Assembly (NCBI GenBank): GCA_964291485.2
Contig: OZ220224.1
Coordinates: 2,294,001 to 2,358,000, forward strand
Length of the DNA stretch: 64,000 nucleotides
Direction of reading: 5' to 3'
Source: Kistimonas sp964291485
GTDB taxonomy: Bacteria > Pseudomonadota > Gammaproteobacteria > Pseudomonadales > Endozoicomonadaceae
The translations under genes were made by a program, and so were the position numbers. Under the pieces are notes generated by a model, which saw nothing but the letters and a program-made list of their open reading frames with translations, did not search any database and was not told the origin of the DNA. Every line of letters begins with the position of its first letter. Position 1 is the first letter of the stretch. Of the stretch, positions 55,075 to 64,000 are shown one piece after another.

Positions 55075-57294
55075 TTATAGCCTGTCCAGTAAAGGTTGTA
55101 ACTTTGCATGGACGGGCGCAGGGCATTCAGGCAGGTATTGTTGGATAATCTGTCCTACGGCCAGGCGGAGCTGAGTGACGGCAGCCTTTTCTCCCGATAG
55201 CTGACAGTGGAGGGCGACCTCTTGCCAGCTGTATTTCTGCAAGACCTTACGAACCAATACATTGAGTAATTCTGGCGCTATGTGTGCCTGATTATCCCGC
55301 AGTGCTTTAAGCAGCATTTTTTCGATAGCAAGAACACACCCGTCGTAGGTGCGGTTGCTGCAGGCGAATGAAAGACAATCCAGCCAGTCCTGATCTGTTA
55401 GGACGTCGCATCCTATTTCGGACATTTTTGACGTTTCACGTAACAGCGCCACCGCCAGCGAGCTCTCAATGCTACGGAGCGAGTCGCTCATTAAAAGGGG
55501 CAGCTGTTGTGCAAACCGTTTTCTTGCAAGTTTATGCAGTCTTGATGCAGCTTCAGACAGGGGCAGCATGACCAATGCTGAGTGTTCACCACTGGCAGTA
55601 TCGCGTGTTGAGCCCAGTCGCAGTGGGGTAAGCCGTGATGCTTGCCAGAAATTCAGGAGCTCCGGGGTGGCGCCAAAACTGCTGGCAATGAAATCGCGGT
55701 TATTTTGTTTGCTGTCCTCTATGACTGCTTCAAGAAGCCGTTTTCCCAAGCCTTGGTGACGAAGTGCGGGATGAATAGCGATTCGCATAATGCGCTCTCC
55801 CGTCAACTCGGCAGCTGTTGCGATTCCGGCATGGTTGGCAAGTGATTGAGGAATCAGGTGTCCACGCAAGCGTCGTTCGCCGAGCCAAATCGCCTGAGCG
55901 AGTGGTTTGCTGAACCCTCCTTCCGTCACGCTCAACACAGTGCCTGCGATATGCGCTCCGCGATAAAACACATAAATGGAGAGGTCCGGACTATCCATCA
56001 GCATCTGCAGATCGCGAGGCGTCGTCTGATAATGTGCAGTAACCAGTAGGCCGAACAGCTCATTAAGTAGCGTCTCGTCCGTGACCAGCTCGGCTTGCGA
56101 CAGTTTTACGATGCGATACTGCTCATTGACACTATCCACTATTGCGGCATCGGAAGCAGGCGAAGCATCCAGTTTCAGTAGTGCGAAAGTGAGTGCTTCA
56201 ACGGGATCACCATTTGCCCAGCGAATGGGCGTCTCCAGTATCAGATGGCGCCATTTTGGGGTTATCCGGTCCAGCGTTTCCTTGAATCGAATAGCAAATC
56301 CCCGACCGCTACCTTCGTAACCGTGAATGGTGGATGAGAAAACAATGCGTGCATGTTGTTGCAATAACTTGCTTAACAGAGGCGCTGGAATGGCCGCAGC
56401 TTCATCCACCATGACCAGTGCCGCGTCATGATGATGTTGGGTCAGCTCGTCTGGTGCAACAAAATGAAGCGATATTCCATTGTATAGAATCTGGTTTTTT
56501 CTGATCTCAGCATCGGGCAGGAGTCTGGCTGCTTGAGCAAAGAGCGATTTCACCGCATCGGGTTGAGGAGCTGTAACCACCAGTGGACCGGTTCCCTGTT
56601 GTAGTAGCTGTGCTGCGGCAATGCCGAGAGAGGCTGATTTACCGCGTCCTCGGTCTGCGGTGATTACTAAGGGGCGACGTCTATGGCCGGTGGCAACACG
56701 GACTATCGCTTCAACAGCCTTGTGCTGATCATCCGTTCGGCAGATGTCATCATCAAATAGCTGATCAGCTGTGATGGTTACGGAAATATCCAGAGAGGGA
56801 AGTGGCAGACCTTCCTCTACTGTGGTGGTGTGTCTGGATGTTTTAATCAGTCTGGCCATACGAGCCAGAAAATGGCCCTGTATAGCATTGGATTCGCAGC
56901 CATAACTGAGAATGGCGCTGTACTCGGGATCATTATGCTTGTGCCAATGTTCCAGCGATGGACAAAGCAGTATCAGCAAGCCGCCTGCGCGAATAATCCC
57001 AGAGGCTGCACCCAGTGCATTGGGGTTAAAACCGCGATGGGCATCAATGACAACAGCATTGCTTTCGGTACCCAAAAGTTGTCGGGTTTGGTTGGGTTTG
57101 AAATGTGTTGTATGACCAGGGCCTGATGTATCACTGATCCAGTGCGCTTCGTCAAAGTGGGCTATAACTGCGCGGACCTGATCCAGGCACCACGTATGAC
57201 TACCCGATAAAACCAGTGCCCGTCGTTGTCTTGAGTGACGAGCCTGGTTTATCAGGTCATTAATGAGGATGTCAAAGCTGTCCGTTAGCGCCAC
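55075..57294 (-). CDS. tmcA: tRNA(Met) cytidine acetyltransferase TmcA
   Basis: The product is 739 residues from a GTG with AGGA 6 nt upstream. The order of parts fits TmcA: an N-terminal Rossmann-like domain, an RNA-helicase-like ATPase with P-loop DRGRGKSAS (Lys near residue 219) and VMVDEAAAIPAPLL (Walker B), a GNAT acetyltransferase with MRIAIHPALRHQGLGKRLLE, and a C-terminal tail. It makes N4-acetylcytidine at the wobble position of elongator tRNA-Met using acetyl-CoA and ATP. trkH lies upstream on the same strand with a 51-bp gap. Confidence 0.96.
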   Translation of the reverse strand: MALTDSFDILINDLINQARHSRQRRALVLSGSHTWCLDQVRAVIAHFDEAHWISDTSGPGHTTHFKPNQTRQLLGTESNAVVIDAHRGFNPNALGAASGIIRAGGLLILLCPSLEHWHKHNDPEYSAILSYGCESNAIQGHFLARMARLIKTSRHTTTVEEGLPLPSLDISVTITADQLFDDDICRTDDQHKAVEAIVRVATGHRRRPLVITADRGRGKSASLGIAAAQLLQQGTGPLVVTAPQPDAVKSLFAQAARLLPDAEIRKNQILYNGISLHFVAPDELTQHHHDAALVMVDEAAAIPAPLLSKLLQQHARIVFSSTIHGYEGSGRGFAIRFKETLDRITPKWRHLILETPIRWANGDPVEALTFALLKLDASPASDAAIVDSVNEQYRIVKLSQAELVTDETLLNELFGLLVTAHYQTTPRDLQMLMDSPDLSIYVFYRGAHIAGTVLSVTEGGFSKPLAQAIWLGERRLRGHLIPQSLANHAGIATAAELTGERIMRIAIHPALRHQGLGKRLLEAVIEDSKQNNRDFIASSFGATPELLNFWQASRLTPLRLGSTRDTASGEHSALVMLPLSEAASRLHKLARKRFAQQLPLLMSDSLRSIESSLAVALLRETSKMSEIGCDVLTDQDWLDCLSFACSNRTYDGCVLAIEKMLLKALRDNQAHIAPELLNVLVRKVLQKYSWQEVALHCQLSGEKAAVTQLRLAVGQIIQQYLPECPAPVHAKLQPLLDRL

Positions 57295-57345
57295 AAACGA
57301 TCCTGAATAGCCTAGGTGTAAACTGCGATTGTATCGCTCCGATCA

Positions 57346-58788
57346 TCAGTTACGCCAGAACGAGGGCAGGAACATAACCAATACAGTTATGACTTCCAGA
57401 CGTCCCATCAGCATACCGATACAGAGCAGCCACTTGGCTGCGGCGGGTAATGTCGCAAAGTTGCCGGCGGGGCCTATCACATCACCAAAGCCCGGGCCTA
57501 CGTTGGCAATGGCAGTCACTGCGCCGCTCAGGCTGGTGACGAAATCCAGTCCCAGCAGGCTGAGGCCAATGGTCAGCAGTGCAACCAGCAATCCAAAGAA
57601 AGAACTGAATGCTACCAGGGAACGCAGGATATCGTTGGTAATCTCAATCCCGTTGTAGGACTGGACAAGGAAAGCCCGCGGATGGTTGAGCTGTTTCAGC
57701 TGGATATGGAGCAGTTTAAACCCGATCTGGAAACGAAAGATTTTGATGCCGCCCGCAGTTGAGCCGGAACACCCGCCTACAAAGGTCAGGAAAAAGAACA
57801 GGCTGATAGCAAAACCGCCCCAGAGGCTGTAATCCGTCAGCGCATACCCTGTAGTCGTAACAACAGAGGTGGTGTTGAAGGCAACAAGGGTCAGAGATTC
57901 AAACCAGTCGTAGCTGGAATTGAACCAGAGCCAGACGCTGAACAGCAGCCATATCATGACCAGAAAGCCAATAAACGCCTGAACCTGGCTGTCATGAATC
58001 AGTGATGCCCGGTCGCCACGCAGAAATTTTACAAACAGTACAAAGGGCAGGCTTCCCAGGATCATGAAAATGGTTGCGTTCCAGTGTATCCAGGGATTGC
58101 TGAAGTGCCCCATGGAGGCATCACTGGTGGAGTAGCCGCCGGTGGATACGGTGGTCATGGCATGGTTGGCAGCATCAAAGAGGTTCATGCCGGCCAGCAT
58201 ATAACCAATCATACAAAGGATGGTGATTATGCTGTACACCATCACAATCCGCTTGGCGATTGAACCGGAGCGGGGCAGGGCTTTCTCCGACCAGTCCGAG
58301 GATTCACTCTGGAACAGGCGCATGCCACCGACTTTCAGAAACGGCAGAATGGCAACCGCCATCACAATAAAGCCAATTCCGCCCAACCATTGCAAAATCG
58401 AGCGCCACAGCAGAATGCCACCGTTGACTGTGGCCAGGTGGGTCATGACCGTAGAGCCGGTGGTGGTTATGCCGGACATGGTTTCAAAGAACGCGTCCGT
58501 GTAGGACATGTCTTCAACCAGGACAAACGGCAGGGCGGCAAAGGCACTGACCAGAATCCAGCTTACATTGGTCAGCAGGAAGATCTGTCGGGAAACCAGG
58601 CTGAAATGCCGGGATCGCATCAGAAGGGCCAGCAGGCCGCCGCTCAGGAAGGTATAGATGGCAGACTCGAAGAACGCGCCAGCGCCGATGTCACCCATTG
58701 ACAGGGAGATAAGGGCCGGGATCAGCATCAGAATGCCCAGTACCATCAGAAAAAGCCCTGCGACGTACAGGACTGGTTTGATGTTCAT
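57346..58788 (-). CDS. trkH: Trk-type potassium uptake protein, TrkH
   Basis: From the ATG at 58788 the product is 480 residues, matching the family; an ATG at 58848 would add 20 polar residues. The four pore loops are visible by their filter glycines: ITTTGST, TVSTGGYS, VVTTTGYAL and IANVGPGFG. AVAILPFLKVGGMRLFQSES and GGCSGSTAGGIKIFR are also typical. It forms the potassium-conducting membrane subunit and needs the cytoplasmic TrkA, which is not in this window. Neither start has a clear ribosome-binding site. Confidence 0.95.
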   Translation of the reverse strand: MNIKPVLYVAGLFLMVLGILMLIPALISLSMGDIGAGAFFESAIYTFLSGGLLALLMRSRHFSLVSRQIFLLTNVSWILVSAFAALPFVLVEDMSYTDAFFETMSGITTTGSTVMTHLATVNGGILLWRSILQWLGGIGFIVMAVAILPFLKVGGMRLFQSESSDWSEKALPRSGSIAKRIVMVYSIITILCMIGYMLAGMNLFDAANHAMTTVSTGGYSTSDASMGHFSNPWIHWNATIFMILGSLPFVLFVKFLRGDRASLIHDSQVQAFIGFLVMIWLLFSVWLWFNSSYDWFESLTLVAFNTTSVVTTTGYALTDYSLWGGFAISLFFFLTFVGGCSGSTAGGIKIFRFQIGFKLLHIQLKQLNHPRAFLVQSYNGIEITNDILRSLVAFSSFFGLLVALLTIGLSLLGLDFVTSLSGAVTAIANVGPGFGDVIGPAGNFATLPAAAKWLLCIGMLMGRLEVITVLVMFLPSFWRN

Positions 58789-59012
58789 GGTGCTTATGGC
58801 CAGGTCCGTGGAATTTGATTCGCGGATTGTAGCCAGTGGTGTCGCCATGTAATTAAGGGTTTATACCGAGTTTTCTTCAGGTTGCAGGTCGCAGTTTCGA
58901 AAGAAAAGGATAGGCTATTGGCAGGAATCAGCCGTTTAATTCAGTAAATAATACTGAGTTCGATACACAGTCGTGTTATAAAGCGCTGTCCCGAAACTCA
59001 GCGGAGGAAAGC

Positions 59013-59678
59013 ATGTCGGGTTGTCAGTCCGTCCAAAGCCCTTACTCGGTGGCGGAGGAAATTGCCAATAGCCTGTCTCACGGGCTGGGCATGGTGTTTG
59101 GTATTGTTGCCCTGGTGCTGCTGGTGAATGAAGCCGTCGCCCTGGATGATGCGGTCCGGGTCACCAGTTTCAGCATTTATGGTGGCAGCATGATTCTGCT
59201 GTTTCTGGCCTCGACGCTCTACCATGCGATTCCGGCGCCGGGCGCGAAACGATGGCTCAAGTTGTTCGACCATTGCGCTATCTACCTGCTGATTGCCGGC
59301 ACCTATACACCCTTTATGCTGGTGACGCTGGAGGGAACCTTCGGCATGGTGTTGATGATCGTTGTCTGGAGTCTGGCCGCGTTTGGGCTGGCATTCAAGC
59401 TGATCTTTGGTCACCGTTACCGGAAGTTGTCGCTGCTGACCTACCTGGGAATGGGGTGGCTGTCCCTGATTGCGATTGGGGAACTGGTGGAACGTCTGCC
59501 CGCTGGGGGCGTCTGGCTCCTGGCCAGTGGTGGGCTGGTGTATAGCCTGGGGGTGATATTCTACGTCTGGAAACGGGTGCCGTTTAATCATGCCATCTGG
59601 CATCTGTTTGTACTGGGCGGTTGCGTGTGCCATTTTCTGGCCATTTATGGCTATGTCTTGCCGGTATCGTCGGTTTAA
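59013..59678 (+). CDS. Hemolysin III family membrane protein (YqfA-like)
   Basis: The product is 221 residues with seven hydrophobic helices, preceded by GGAGGAAAGC. The blocks SVAEEIANSLSHGLGMVFG, STLYHAIPAPGAKRWLKLFDH and LLIAGTYTPF, with three conserved histidines, mark the PAQR/HlyIII superfamily. Despite the name, haemolysis is not established for most members; they are probable metal-dependent hydrolases or receptors in the inner membrane. It is divergent from trkH. Confidence 0.92.
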   Translation: MSGCQSVQSPYSVAEEIANSLSHGLGMVFGIVALVLLVNEAVALDDAVRVTSFSIYGGSMILLFLASTLYHAIPAPGAKRWLKLFDHCAIYLLIAGTYTPFMLVTLEGTFGMVLMIVVWSLAAFGLAFKLIFGHRYRKLSLLTYLGMGWLSLIAIGELVERLPAGGVWLLASGGLVYSLGVIFYVWKRVPFNHAIWHLFVLGGCVCHFLAIYGYVLPVSSV

Positions 59679-59700
59679 TTAGGCAAGGCTTGAAAATTCC

Positions 59701-59729
59701 GCCCCCTGTTTGCAGGAACGCAAGGGGGC
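59701..59729 (+). other. GC-rich hairpin between the hemolysin-III and acyltransferase genes
   Basis: GCCCCCT pairs with AGGGGGC, extended inside by TTGC/GCAA. No T-run follows. It may slow transcription or mark a processed 3' end. Confidence 0.45.
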
Positions 59730-59778
59730 AAACCATTGATCAAGGCGCGCTTCAGAAGCCGCCGTTATACAGGGAATC

Positions 59779-60363
59779 ATGATGCGTCATACTGTTTTTG
59801 ACACGCCGGTCGTCAACTGGGTGTTTCGCCAGGTGTCGAAAATCGGCCTGAAACTGACGGGCTGGAAAATGGAAGGGCAGTTGCCTGATGCACCCAAATA
59901 CGTGGTGATAGCAGCGCCTCATACCAGTAACTGGGATTTCCCCCTGACCATAGCTATGGCGTTTGTCTTCCGGATCAAGGTGTTCTGGATGGGGAAAGAC
60001 TCCCTCTTCCGCGGGCCAATGGGACCCATTATGAAATGGCTCGGCGGCATTCCTGTTGACCGCAGCCGTTCTACTAACCTGGTGCAGGCGACTATTGATG
60101 CGTTCAACCGTAACAAGGAACTGATTATCGCGATTCCCCCGGAAGGTACCCGAGCCAAGGTGCGGAAGTGGAAGACCGGTTTCTACCATATCGCCCATGG
60201 TGCAAAGGTGCCGATTGCGTCTGGCTTCCTTGATTTCAAACGTAAGGTGGGTGGCTTTGGGCCGACCTTCATGCCGACTGGCGACATCGAAGCGGATATG
60301 GCGGCTATTAAAGCGTTTTATGCCAATATTACTGGCAAGTATCCCTGCGCATTTGAGCAGTAA
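59779..60363 (+). CDS. 1-acylglycerol-3-phosphate acyltransferase-like protein
   Basis: The product is 194 residues. H48-T-S-N-W-D53 is the HX4D catalytic motif of the PlsC/LPLAT family, and PPEGTR (Glu122-Gly-Thr-Arg125) is the substrate-phosphate motif. It is shorter than PlsC (about 240) and belongs to the small lysophospholipid acyltransferase-like branch. GIPVDRSRS is also conserved. It would transfer acyl groups to a lysophospholipid or related acceptor at the inner membrane. It converges with the LysR gene. Confidence 0.9.
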   Translation: MMRHTVFDTPVVNWVFRQVSKIGLKLTGWKMEGQLPDAPKYVVIAAPHTSNWDFPLTIAMAFVFRIKVFWMGKDSLFRGPMGPIMKWLGGIPVDRSRSTNLVQATIDAFNRNKELIIAIPPEGTRAKVRKWKTGFYHIAHGAKVPIASGFLDFKRKVGGFGPTFMPTGDIEADMAAIKAFYANITGKYPCAFEQ

Positions 60364-60397
60364 GCATTGATCGATTTATCAGCCCTGTGATTCTTCC

Positions 60398-61273
60398 TCA
60401 GGGCTGTTCCAACTCCTCCAAAAGCGCCAGCATTGCATGCCCTGCATTCGACAGGGTTCTCTCACTGTGATGAATAACGCCCAAGGTTCGGGACAGATTG
60501 GCCCCTTCTACCGGCAGCCGGACAGTGGTGCCATCCAGCATGGTTTCAGGTAATACACTCCACGCTAATCCGATAGATACCATCATTTTTATGGTTTCCA
60601 GGTAATTGGTCGACATGGAAATGTCCAGTGTCAAGCCTGCCTGATCGAACAGCGCCTTCACAATATGATGGGTAAATGTCCGGTTATCCGGGAAAATGGA
60701 CTGGAAATGACTGAGGTCTTTCAGGTTAATTGTAGGCTTTTCGGTTAACGGGTGTTCTGGTGCAACAACAAAGGCCAGCGGATCCTGCCAGAGCCGGCGT
60801 GCAATGACGGGAGGCTGGTTGTCCGGTGACAGCGTAATGATGCCTAGTTCTATCTCGCCCTGGCTCAGCGCGGTATAAGCCTGCTCTGAATCAATAAAAC
60901 GAATATCAAGACGGACATCCGGATAACGTTTGCTGTAGGTTTTCAATACCGCCGGTAGCCGGTGCAGGCCTATGTGGTGGCTGGTCGCCATGGTCAGGCT
61001 GCCTGATACCTTCTCGGACAGGTTGCCCAGCGCCTTGCGGGTATCGTCGATGGCGTTCAGGATGGCTCGGGCGCGCGCAAGTAATGTTTGACCGGCTTCG
61101 GTCAGCGTAATCTGTCGACTGATCCGGTCAAACAGTTTACAGTCGAGCTGCGCTTCCAGAGAGGCAATTCGCTTACTGACAGCGGGTTGTGTGAGGTGTA
61201 GCGCCTGGGCGGCAGCGGAAAAGGAACCGCTTTCGGCAACCGCAAGAAACGCTCTGAGGTTCTGGCTGTCCAC
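60398..61273 (-). CDS. LysR-family transcriptional regulator
   Basis: The product is 291 residues from a GTG with AGGA upstream. The winged helix-turn-helix is at the N-terminus: LRAFLAVAESGSFSAAAQAL and LTQPAVSKRIASLEAQL. The rest is the two-lobed effector-binding domain. It is divergent from leuC with 230 bp between starts, an arrangement found in other gammaproteobacteria, so it may control itself and leuCDB. The effector is unknown; a leucine-pathway intermediate is possible (inference). Its resemblance to CysB/LeuO subgroups cannot be judged by eye. Confidence 0.93.
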   Translation of the reverse strand: MDSQNLRAFLAVAESGSFSAAAQALHLTQPAVSKRIASLEAQLDCKLFDRISRQITLTEAGQTLLARARAILNAIDDTRKALGNLSEKVSGSLTMATSHHIGLHRLPAVLKTYSKRYPDVRLDIRFIDSEQAYTALSQGEIELGIITLSPDNQPPVIARRLWQDPLAFVVAPEHPLTEKPTINLKDLSHFQSIFPDNRTFTHHIVKALFDQAGLTLDISMSTNYLETIKMMVSIGLAWSVLPETMLDGTTVRLPVEGANLSRTLGVIHHSERTLSNAGHAMLALLEELEQP

Positions 61274-61305
61274 GGAGATAATCCTATTCCTGATGGTTAT
61301 CCAAA

Positions 61306-61318
61306 ATATTAAAAATAT
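61306..61318. promoter_or_regulatory. Possible LysR-type binding site
   Basis: ATATT-AAA-AATAT, an AT-rich dyad with the T-N11-A layout common for LysR regulators, 33 bp before the regulator start in the divergent leuC region. The sequence is AT-rich, so a chance match is likely. Confidence 0.3.
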
Positions 61319-61503
61319 GAATTTGTTTTATGTGAGACGATACCATACATTGCCAGCATAAGGCATTCAGATGTGTGGCGGGATGGCAAAGGCAATACCA
61401 ATCACCTGCGTTGATCTTGGCTATTTCACATCTTGAAGGGCAATAGAACAACAATACACCTGCTTGTTGGTCAGCAGGGTAGGTATGTGAAGGAGACTGA
61501 AAC

Positions 61504-62937
61504 GTGTCCGGAAAAACGCTCTATGACAAGCTTTGGGACAGTCATCTGGTTCGAACCCGGGATGATGGCTCCGCGCTGATTTATATCGATCGTCAGTTAT
61601 TGCATGAAGTGACATCGCCGCAGGCCTTTGAGGGACTGCGGCTGGCAGGTCGTAAACCCTGGCGGGTGGATGCGAGTGTCGCGACGCCTGATCACAATGT
61701 ACCGACGACCCGTTCCGAGCGGGAGGCCGGTATCGACGGAATCGTGGACCCGGTTTCCCGTATTCAGGTCGCGACCCTGGATGAGAACTGCGATGAGTTC
61801 GGTATTCTGGAATTCCAGATGCAGGACCGGCGGCAGGGGATTGTGCATGTTGTAGGCCCAGAGCAGGGCCTGACGTTACCCGGTATGACGTTGGTGTGTG
61901 GGGATTCCCATACGGCTACCCATGGTGCCTTTGCTGCGCTGGCACATGGTATCGGTACGTCCGAGGTCGAACATGTGCTGGCCACCCAGTGCCTGGTCAC
62001 CAAGAAAATGAAAAACATGCTGGTCCGTGTGGATGGCGAACTGGGTCCTGGGGTGACCGCCAAGGATGTCATCCTGACCATCATTGGTGAAATTGGTACA
62101 GCGGGTGGTACCGGGTATGCCATTGAGTTTGCCGGCTCTGCCATTGAAAGCCTGTCGATGGAAGGGCGGATGACCATCTGCAATATGGCGATTGAGGCTG
62201 GTGCCCGGGTTGGTCTGGTCGCGGTGGATGAGACCACGATCGAATACGTGAAGATGCGTCCCTACGCGCCGGAAGGTGATCAGTGGGAAGCGGCCGTCGA
62301 CTGGTGGCGGACACTGGTGTCGGATTCTGATGCCGAGTTTGACCATGTTGTGGTTCTGCGCGGCGAGGCTATTGAGCCGCAGGTTTCTTGGGGGACTTCG
62401 CCTGAAATGGTGGCGCCTGTCAGTGGCCTCGTGCCTGATCCTGATAAAGAGAAAGATGAGGCGCGGGAAGAGAGTATTCGCCGTGCACTCGCTTACATGG
62501 GACTTCAGGCTGGTATGAATATCTCGGATATTCGCCCGGATCGTGTCTTCATCGGTTCCTGTACCAATTCCCGGATTGAAGATCTGCGTGAAGCGGCTCG
62601 TGTCGTTGAGGGGCGTAAGGTGGCGTCATCAGTGAAGCAGGCGTTGGTTGTGCCTGGTTCTGGTCTGGTGAAAGAGCAGGCAGAGCAGGAAGGGCTGGAT
62701 AAAATTTTCATTGAAGCCGGTATGGAATGGCGAGAACCGGGATGCTCCATGTGTCTGGCTATGAATGCTGACAAATTAGGTTCAGGTGAACACTGTGCGT
62801 CTACGTCCAACCGTAACTTTGAAGGTCGCCAGGGGTTTGGCGGGCGGACGCATCTGGTCAGTCCGGCCATGGCAGCAGCAGCAGCGGTTACAGGGCATTT
62901 TGTAGATGTCAGGGAATTGATGGAGCGTGCATCATGA
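61504..62937 (+). CDS. leuC: 3-isopropylmalate dehydratase, large subunit
   Basis: The product is 477 residues from a GTG with GAAGGAG upstream. It begins KTLYDKLWDSHLVRTRDDGS and contains GDSHTATHGAFAALAHGIGT. The cluster cysteines are in IGSCTNSRIEDLREAA and EPGCSMCLAMN. With LeuD it isomerises 2-isopropylmalate to 3-isopropylmalate, using a [4Fe-4S] cluster. The stop overlaps the leuD start by 4 bp. Confidence 0.98.
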   Translation: MSGKTLYDKLWDSHLVRTRDDGSALIYIDRQLLHEVTSPQAFEGLRLAGRKPWRVDASVATPDHNVPTTRSEREAGIDGIVDPVSRIQVATLDENCDEFGILEFQMQDRRQGIVHVVGPEQGLTLPGMTLVCGDSHTATHGAFAALAHGIGTSEVEHVLATQCLVTKKMKNMLVRVDGELGPGVTAKDVILTIIGEIGTAGGTGYAIEFAGSAIESLSMEGRMTICNMAIEAGARVGLVAVDETTIEYVKMRPYAPEGDQWEAAVDWWRTLVSDSDAEFDHVVVLRGEAIEPQVSWGTSPEMVAPVSGLVPDPDKEKDEAREESIRRALAYMGLQAGMNISDIRPDRVFIGSCTNSRIEDLREAARVVEGRKVASSVKQALVVPGSGLVKEQAEQEGLDKIFIEAGMEWREPGCSMCLAMNADKLGSGEHCASTSNRNFEGRQGFGGRTHLVSPAMAAAAAVTGHFVDVRELMERAS

Positions 62938-63584
62938 AAGCATTCACCGTACATACCGGTATTGTGGCGCCACTGGACCGCGCCAATGTTGATACGGACA
63001 TGATCATTCCCAAGCAGTTTCTAAAATCTATCCGGCGTTCAGGGTTTGGGAAAAACCTGTTTGATGAGCTGCGTTATCTTGATGAAGGGCAGCCTGATCA
63101 GGATTGCAGCGGTCGTCCACTGAACCCTGAATTTGTGTTGAACCAGCCACGCTACAGTGATGCTTCGATTCTGCTGAGCCGGCATAACTTTGGCTGTGGC
63201 TCATCCCGTGAACATGCGCCCTGGGCATTGGATGATTATGGTTTTCGTTGTGTGATCGCGCCGAGCTTTGCGGATATTTTCTATAACAACTGCTTCAAGA
63301 ATGGCTTGTTACCTATTGTTTTACTTGAAGATGTTGTTGATGAGTTGTTTCGGGAAACCGCTGATCAAGATGGCTATTCGCTGACAATCGATCTTGCGCG
63401 CGAGGTGATTGTGCGCCCAGGTGGTCGTGAGATTGAGTTTGGTATTGATGCCTTTCGCAAGGATTGCCTGTTGAAAGGGCTGGATGAGATTGGCTTGACG
63501 CTGGAGCAGTCCGATCACATCCGGCAGTTTGAGCAGCGTCATCAGGCACGTTTCCCCTGGCTGTTTAACACAGTTGCCCGTTAA
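62934..63584 (+). CDS. leuD: 3-isopropylmalate dehydratase, small subunit
   Basis: The product is 216 residues. RANVDTDMIIPKQFLKSI at the start and FGCGSSREHAPWALDDYGFR are family signatures; the second holds the residues that grip the substrate carboxylate. It pairs with LeuC. It starts inside the leuC stop (ATGA), indicating translational coupling. Confidence 0.98.
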   Translation: MKAFTVHTGIVAPLDRANVDTDMIIPKQFLKSIRRSGFGKNLFDELRYLDEGQPDQDCSGRPLNPEFVLNQPRYSDASILLSRHNFGCGSSREHAPWALDDYGFRCVIAPSFADIFYNNCFKNGLLPIVLLEDVVDELFRETADQDGYSLTIDLAREVIVRPGGREIEFGIDAFRKDCLLKGLDEIGLTLEQSDHIRQFEQRHQARFPWLFNTVAR

Positions 63585-63626
63585 TCGTTGTACGACAGTG
63601 ATTACGTTTCAGGAGTTGATAGAAAA

Positions 63627-64000
63627 ATGAAAAAGTTGCTGGTGCTGCCTGGTGATGGCATTGGTCCGGAAATCGTTACCGAAGCGCTGAAAGTGTTGGA
63701 CAAGGTCAAAGAGAAATTCGGTCTTGCCGTTTCCCTTGATGAGGCATTACTGGGTGGCGCGGCTATTGATGCTACTGGTAACCCTCTCCCGGCAGAAACC
63801 CTCGACAAGGCGATGTCCGCCGATGCATTGCTGATGGGGGCGGTGGGTGGCCCGAAGTGGGATCACCTCGAAACAGCGAAGCGTCCTGAGAGAGGGTTGC
63901 TGGGCTTGCGCTCTAGTCTGAATCTGTTTGCCAATCTGCGTCCTGCGATTCTCTATCCGCAGTTGGCGTCAGCTTCGACGCTGAAGCCGGAAGTGGTCAG
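63627..64000 (+). CDS. leuB: 3-isopropylmalate dehydrogenase, N-terminal part (cut by window edge)
   Basis: About 124 residues are in the window, out of roughly 360. MKKLLVLPGDGIGPEIVTEA is the conserved start of the isocitrate/isopropylmalate dehydrogenase fold, and GAVGGPKWDHL and RPERGLLGLRSSLNLFANLR match LeuB substrate-binding segments. CAGGAG lies before the ATG. It oxidises and decarboxylates 3-isopropylmalate with NAD+. It starts 42 bp after leuD. Confidence 0.96.
   Translation, partial: MKKLLVLPGDGIGPEIVTEALKVLDKVKEKFGLAVSLDEALLGGAAIDATGNPLPAETLDKAMSADALLMGAVGGPKWDHLETAKRPERGLLGLRSSLNLFANLRPAILYPQLASASTLKPEVV

Noticed and set aside
61461..61480. Hairpin CCTGCT/AGCAGG before leuC as a leucine attenuator
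   Set aside because: There is no leader peptide with leucine codons and no T-run; only a 6-bp stem.
61545..61565. GGTTCGAACCC, resembling a tRNA T-loop
   Set aside because: It lies inside leuC (residues HLVRTRDDG) and there is no cloverleaf around it.
61876..62346. Antisense frame inside leuC
   Set aside because: leuC is certain on the plus strand; the antisense frame has no start signal or known motif.

Overview
The window is 64 kb of a Gammaproteobacterium chromosome with moderate GC. The evidence is a complete 16S-23S-5S rRNA operon with gammaproteobacterial signatures, the fabA-fabB pair for anaerobic-type unsaturated fatty acid synthesis, TmcA, PrmB-AroC, and the order ftsK-lolA-rarA-crcB-serS-(cysG) known from Pseudomonas and Oceanospirillales-type genomes. 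The family cannot be fixed by eye. An Oceanospirillales/Pseudomonadales-type marine or host-associated lineage is my best guess (inference).

Layout. 1-2637 (minus strand): nucleoside uptake and deoxynucleoside catabolism, nupC-deoC-deoA, with deoA running off the left edge and a palindrome-rich control region upstream. 3.1-6.05 kb: a small lipoprotein, a small unknown protein, and a periplasmic solute-binding protein divergent from a radical SAM enzyme. 6.07-11.5 kb: the rRNA operon, with two near-identical promoters, boxB/boxA, RNase III-type processing stems, a tRNA-less spacer and a strong terminator. 11.5-14.2 kb: an AT-rich accessory stretch with a membrane-anchored protein ending in an Sm-like barrel, followed by a SET-domain protein. 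14.3-15.9 kb: trpR overlapping an aromatic amino-acid permease. 16-26.7 kb: an ADP-ribosylglycohydrolase, then ftsK, lolA, rarA, crcB, serS, with glpK (minus) placed before cysG. 26.7-30.2 kb: a two-kinase deoxynucleoside salvage operon (tdk, dNK; minus), a small unknown protein, and htpG. 30.28-30.39 kb: a long inverted repeat enclosing two hairpins. 30.5-34 kb: a secreted M4 metalloprotease, fabB and fabA.

34.7-35.9 kb holds a complete IS5-family element with a 4-bp CTAA target duplication, inserted in an AT-rich gene-free stretch upstream of gpsA. 36-37.8 kb: gpsA, a DUF4389 protein, sixA. 38.1-40.6 kb: two overlapping MFS permeases. 41.1-42.2 kb: a hotdog thioesterase and an amidase. 42.4-46.6 kb: a three-gene TRAP-like importer (TatT-type lipoprotein, binding protein, fused large permease). 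46.7-52.8 kb: two coupled alpha/beta hydrolases, glutathione peroxidase, a tethered thioredoxin, DUF4892, patatin and SmrB. 52.9-58.8 kb: prmB, aroC, tmcA, trkH. 59-64 kb: a hemolysin-III family protein, an acyltransferase, a LysR regulator divergent from leuC-leuD-leuB (leuB cut by the right edge).

Most genes are housekeeping. The regions that most reward a second look are the SET-domain/Sm-like pair behind the rRNA operon, the TatT-associated TRAP-like transporter, the composite palindromic element at 30.3 kb, and the trpR-permease overlap. No CRISPR array, prophage or tRNA gene was seen.
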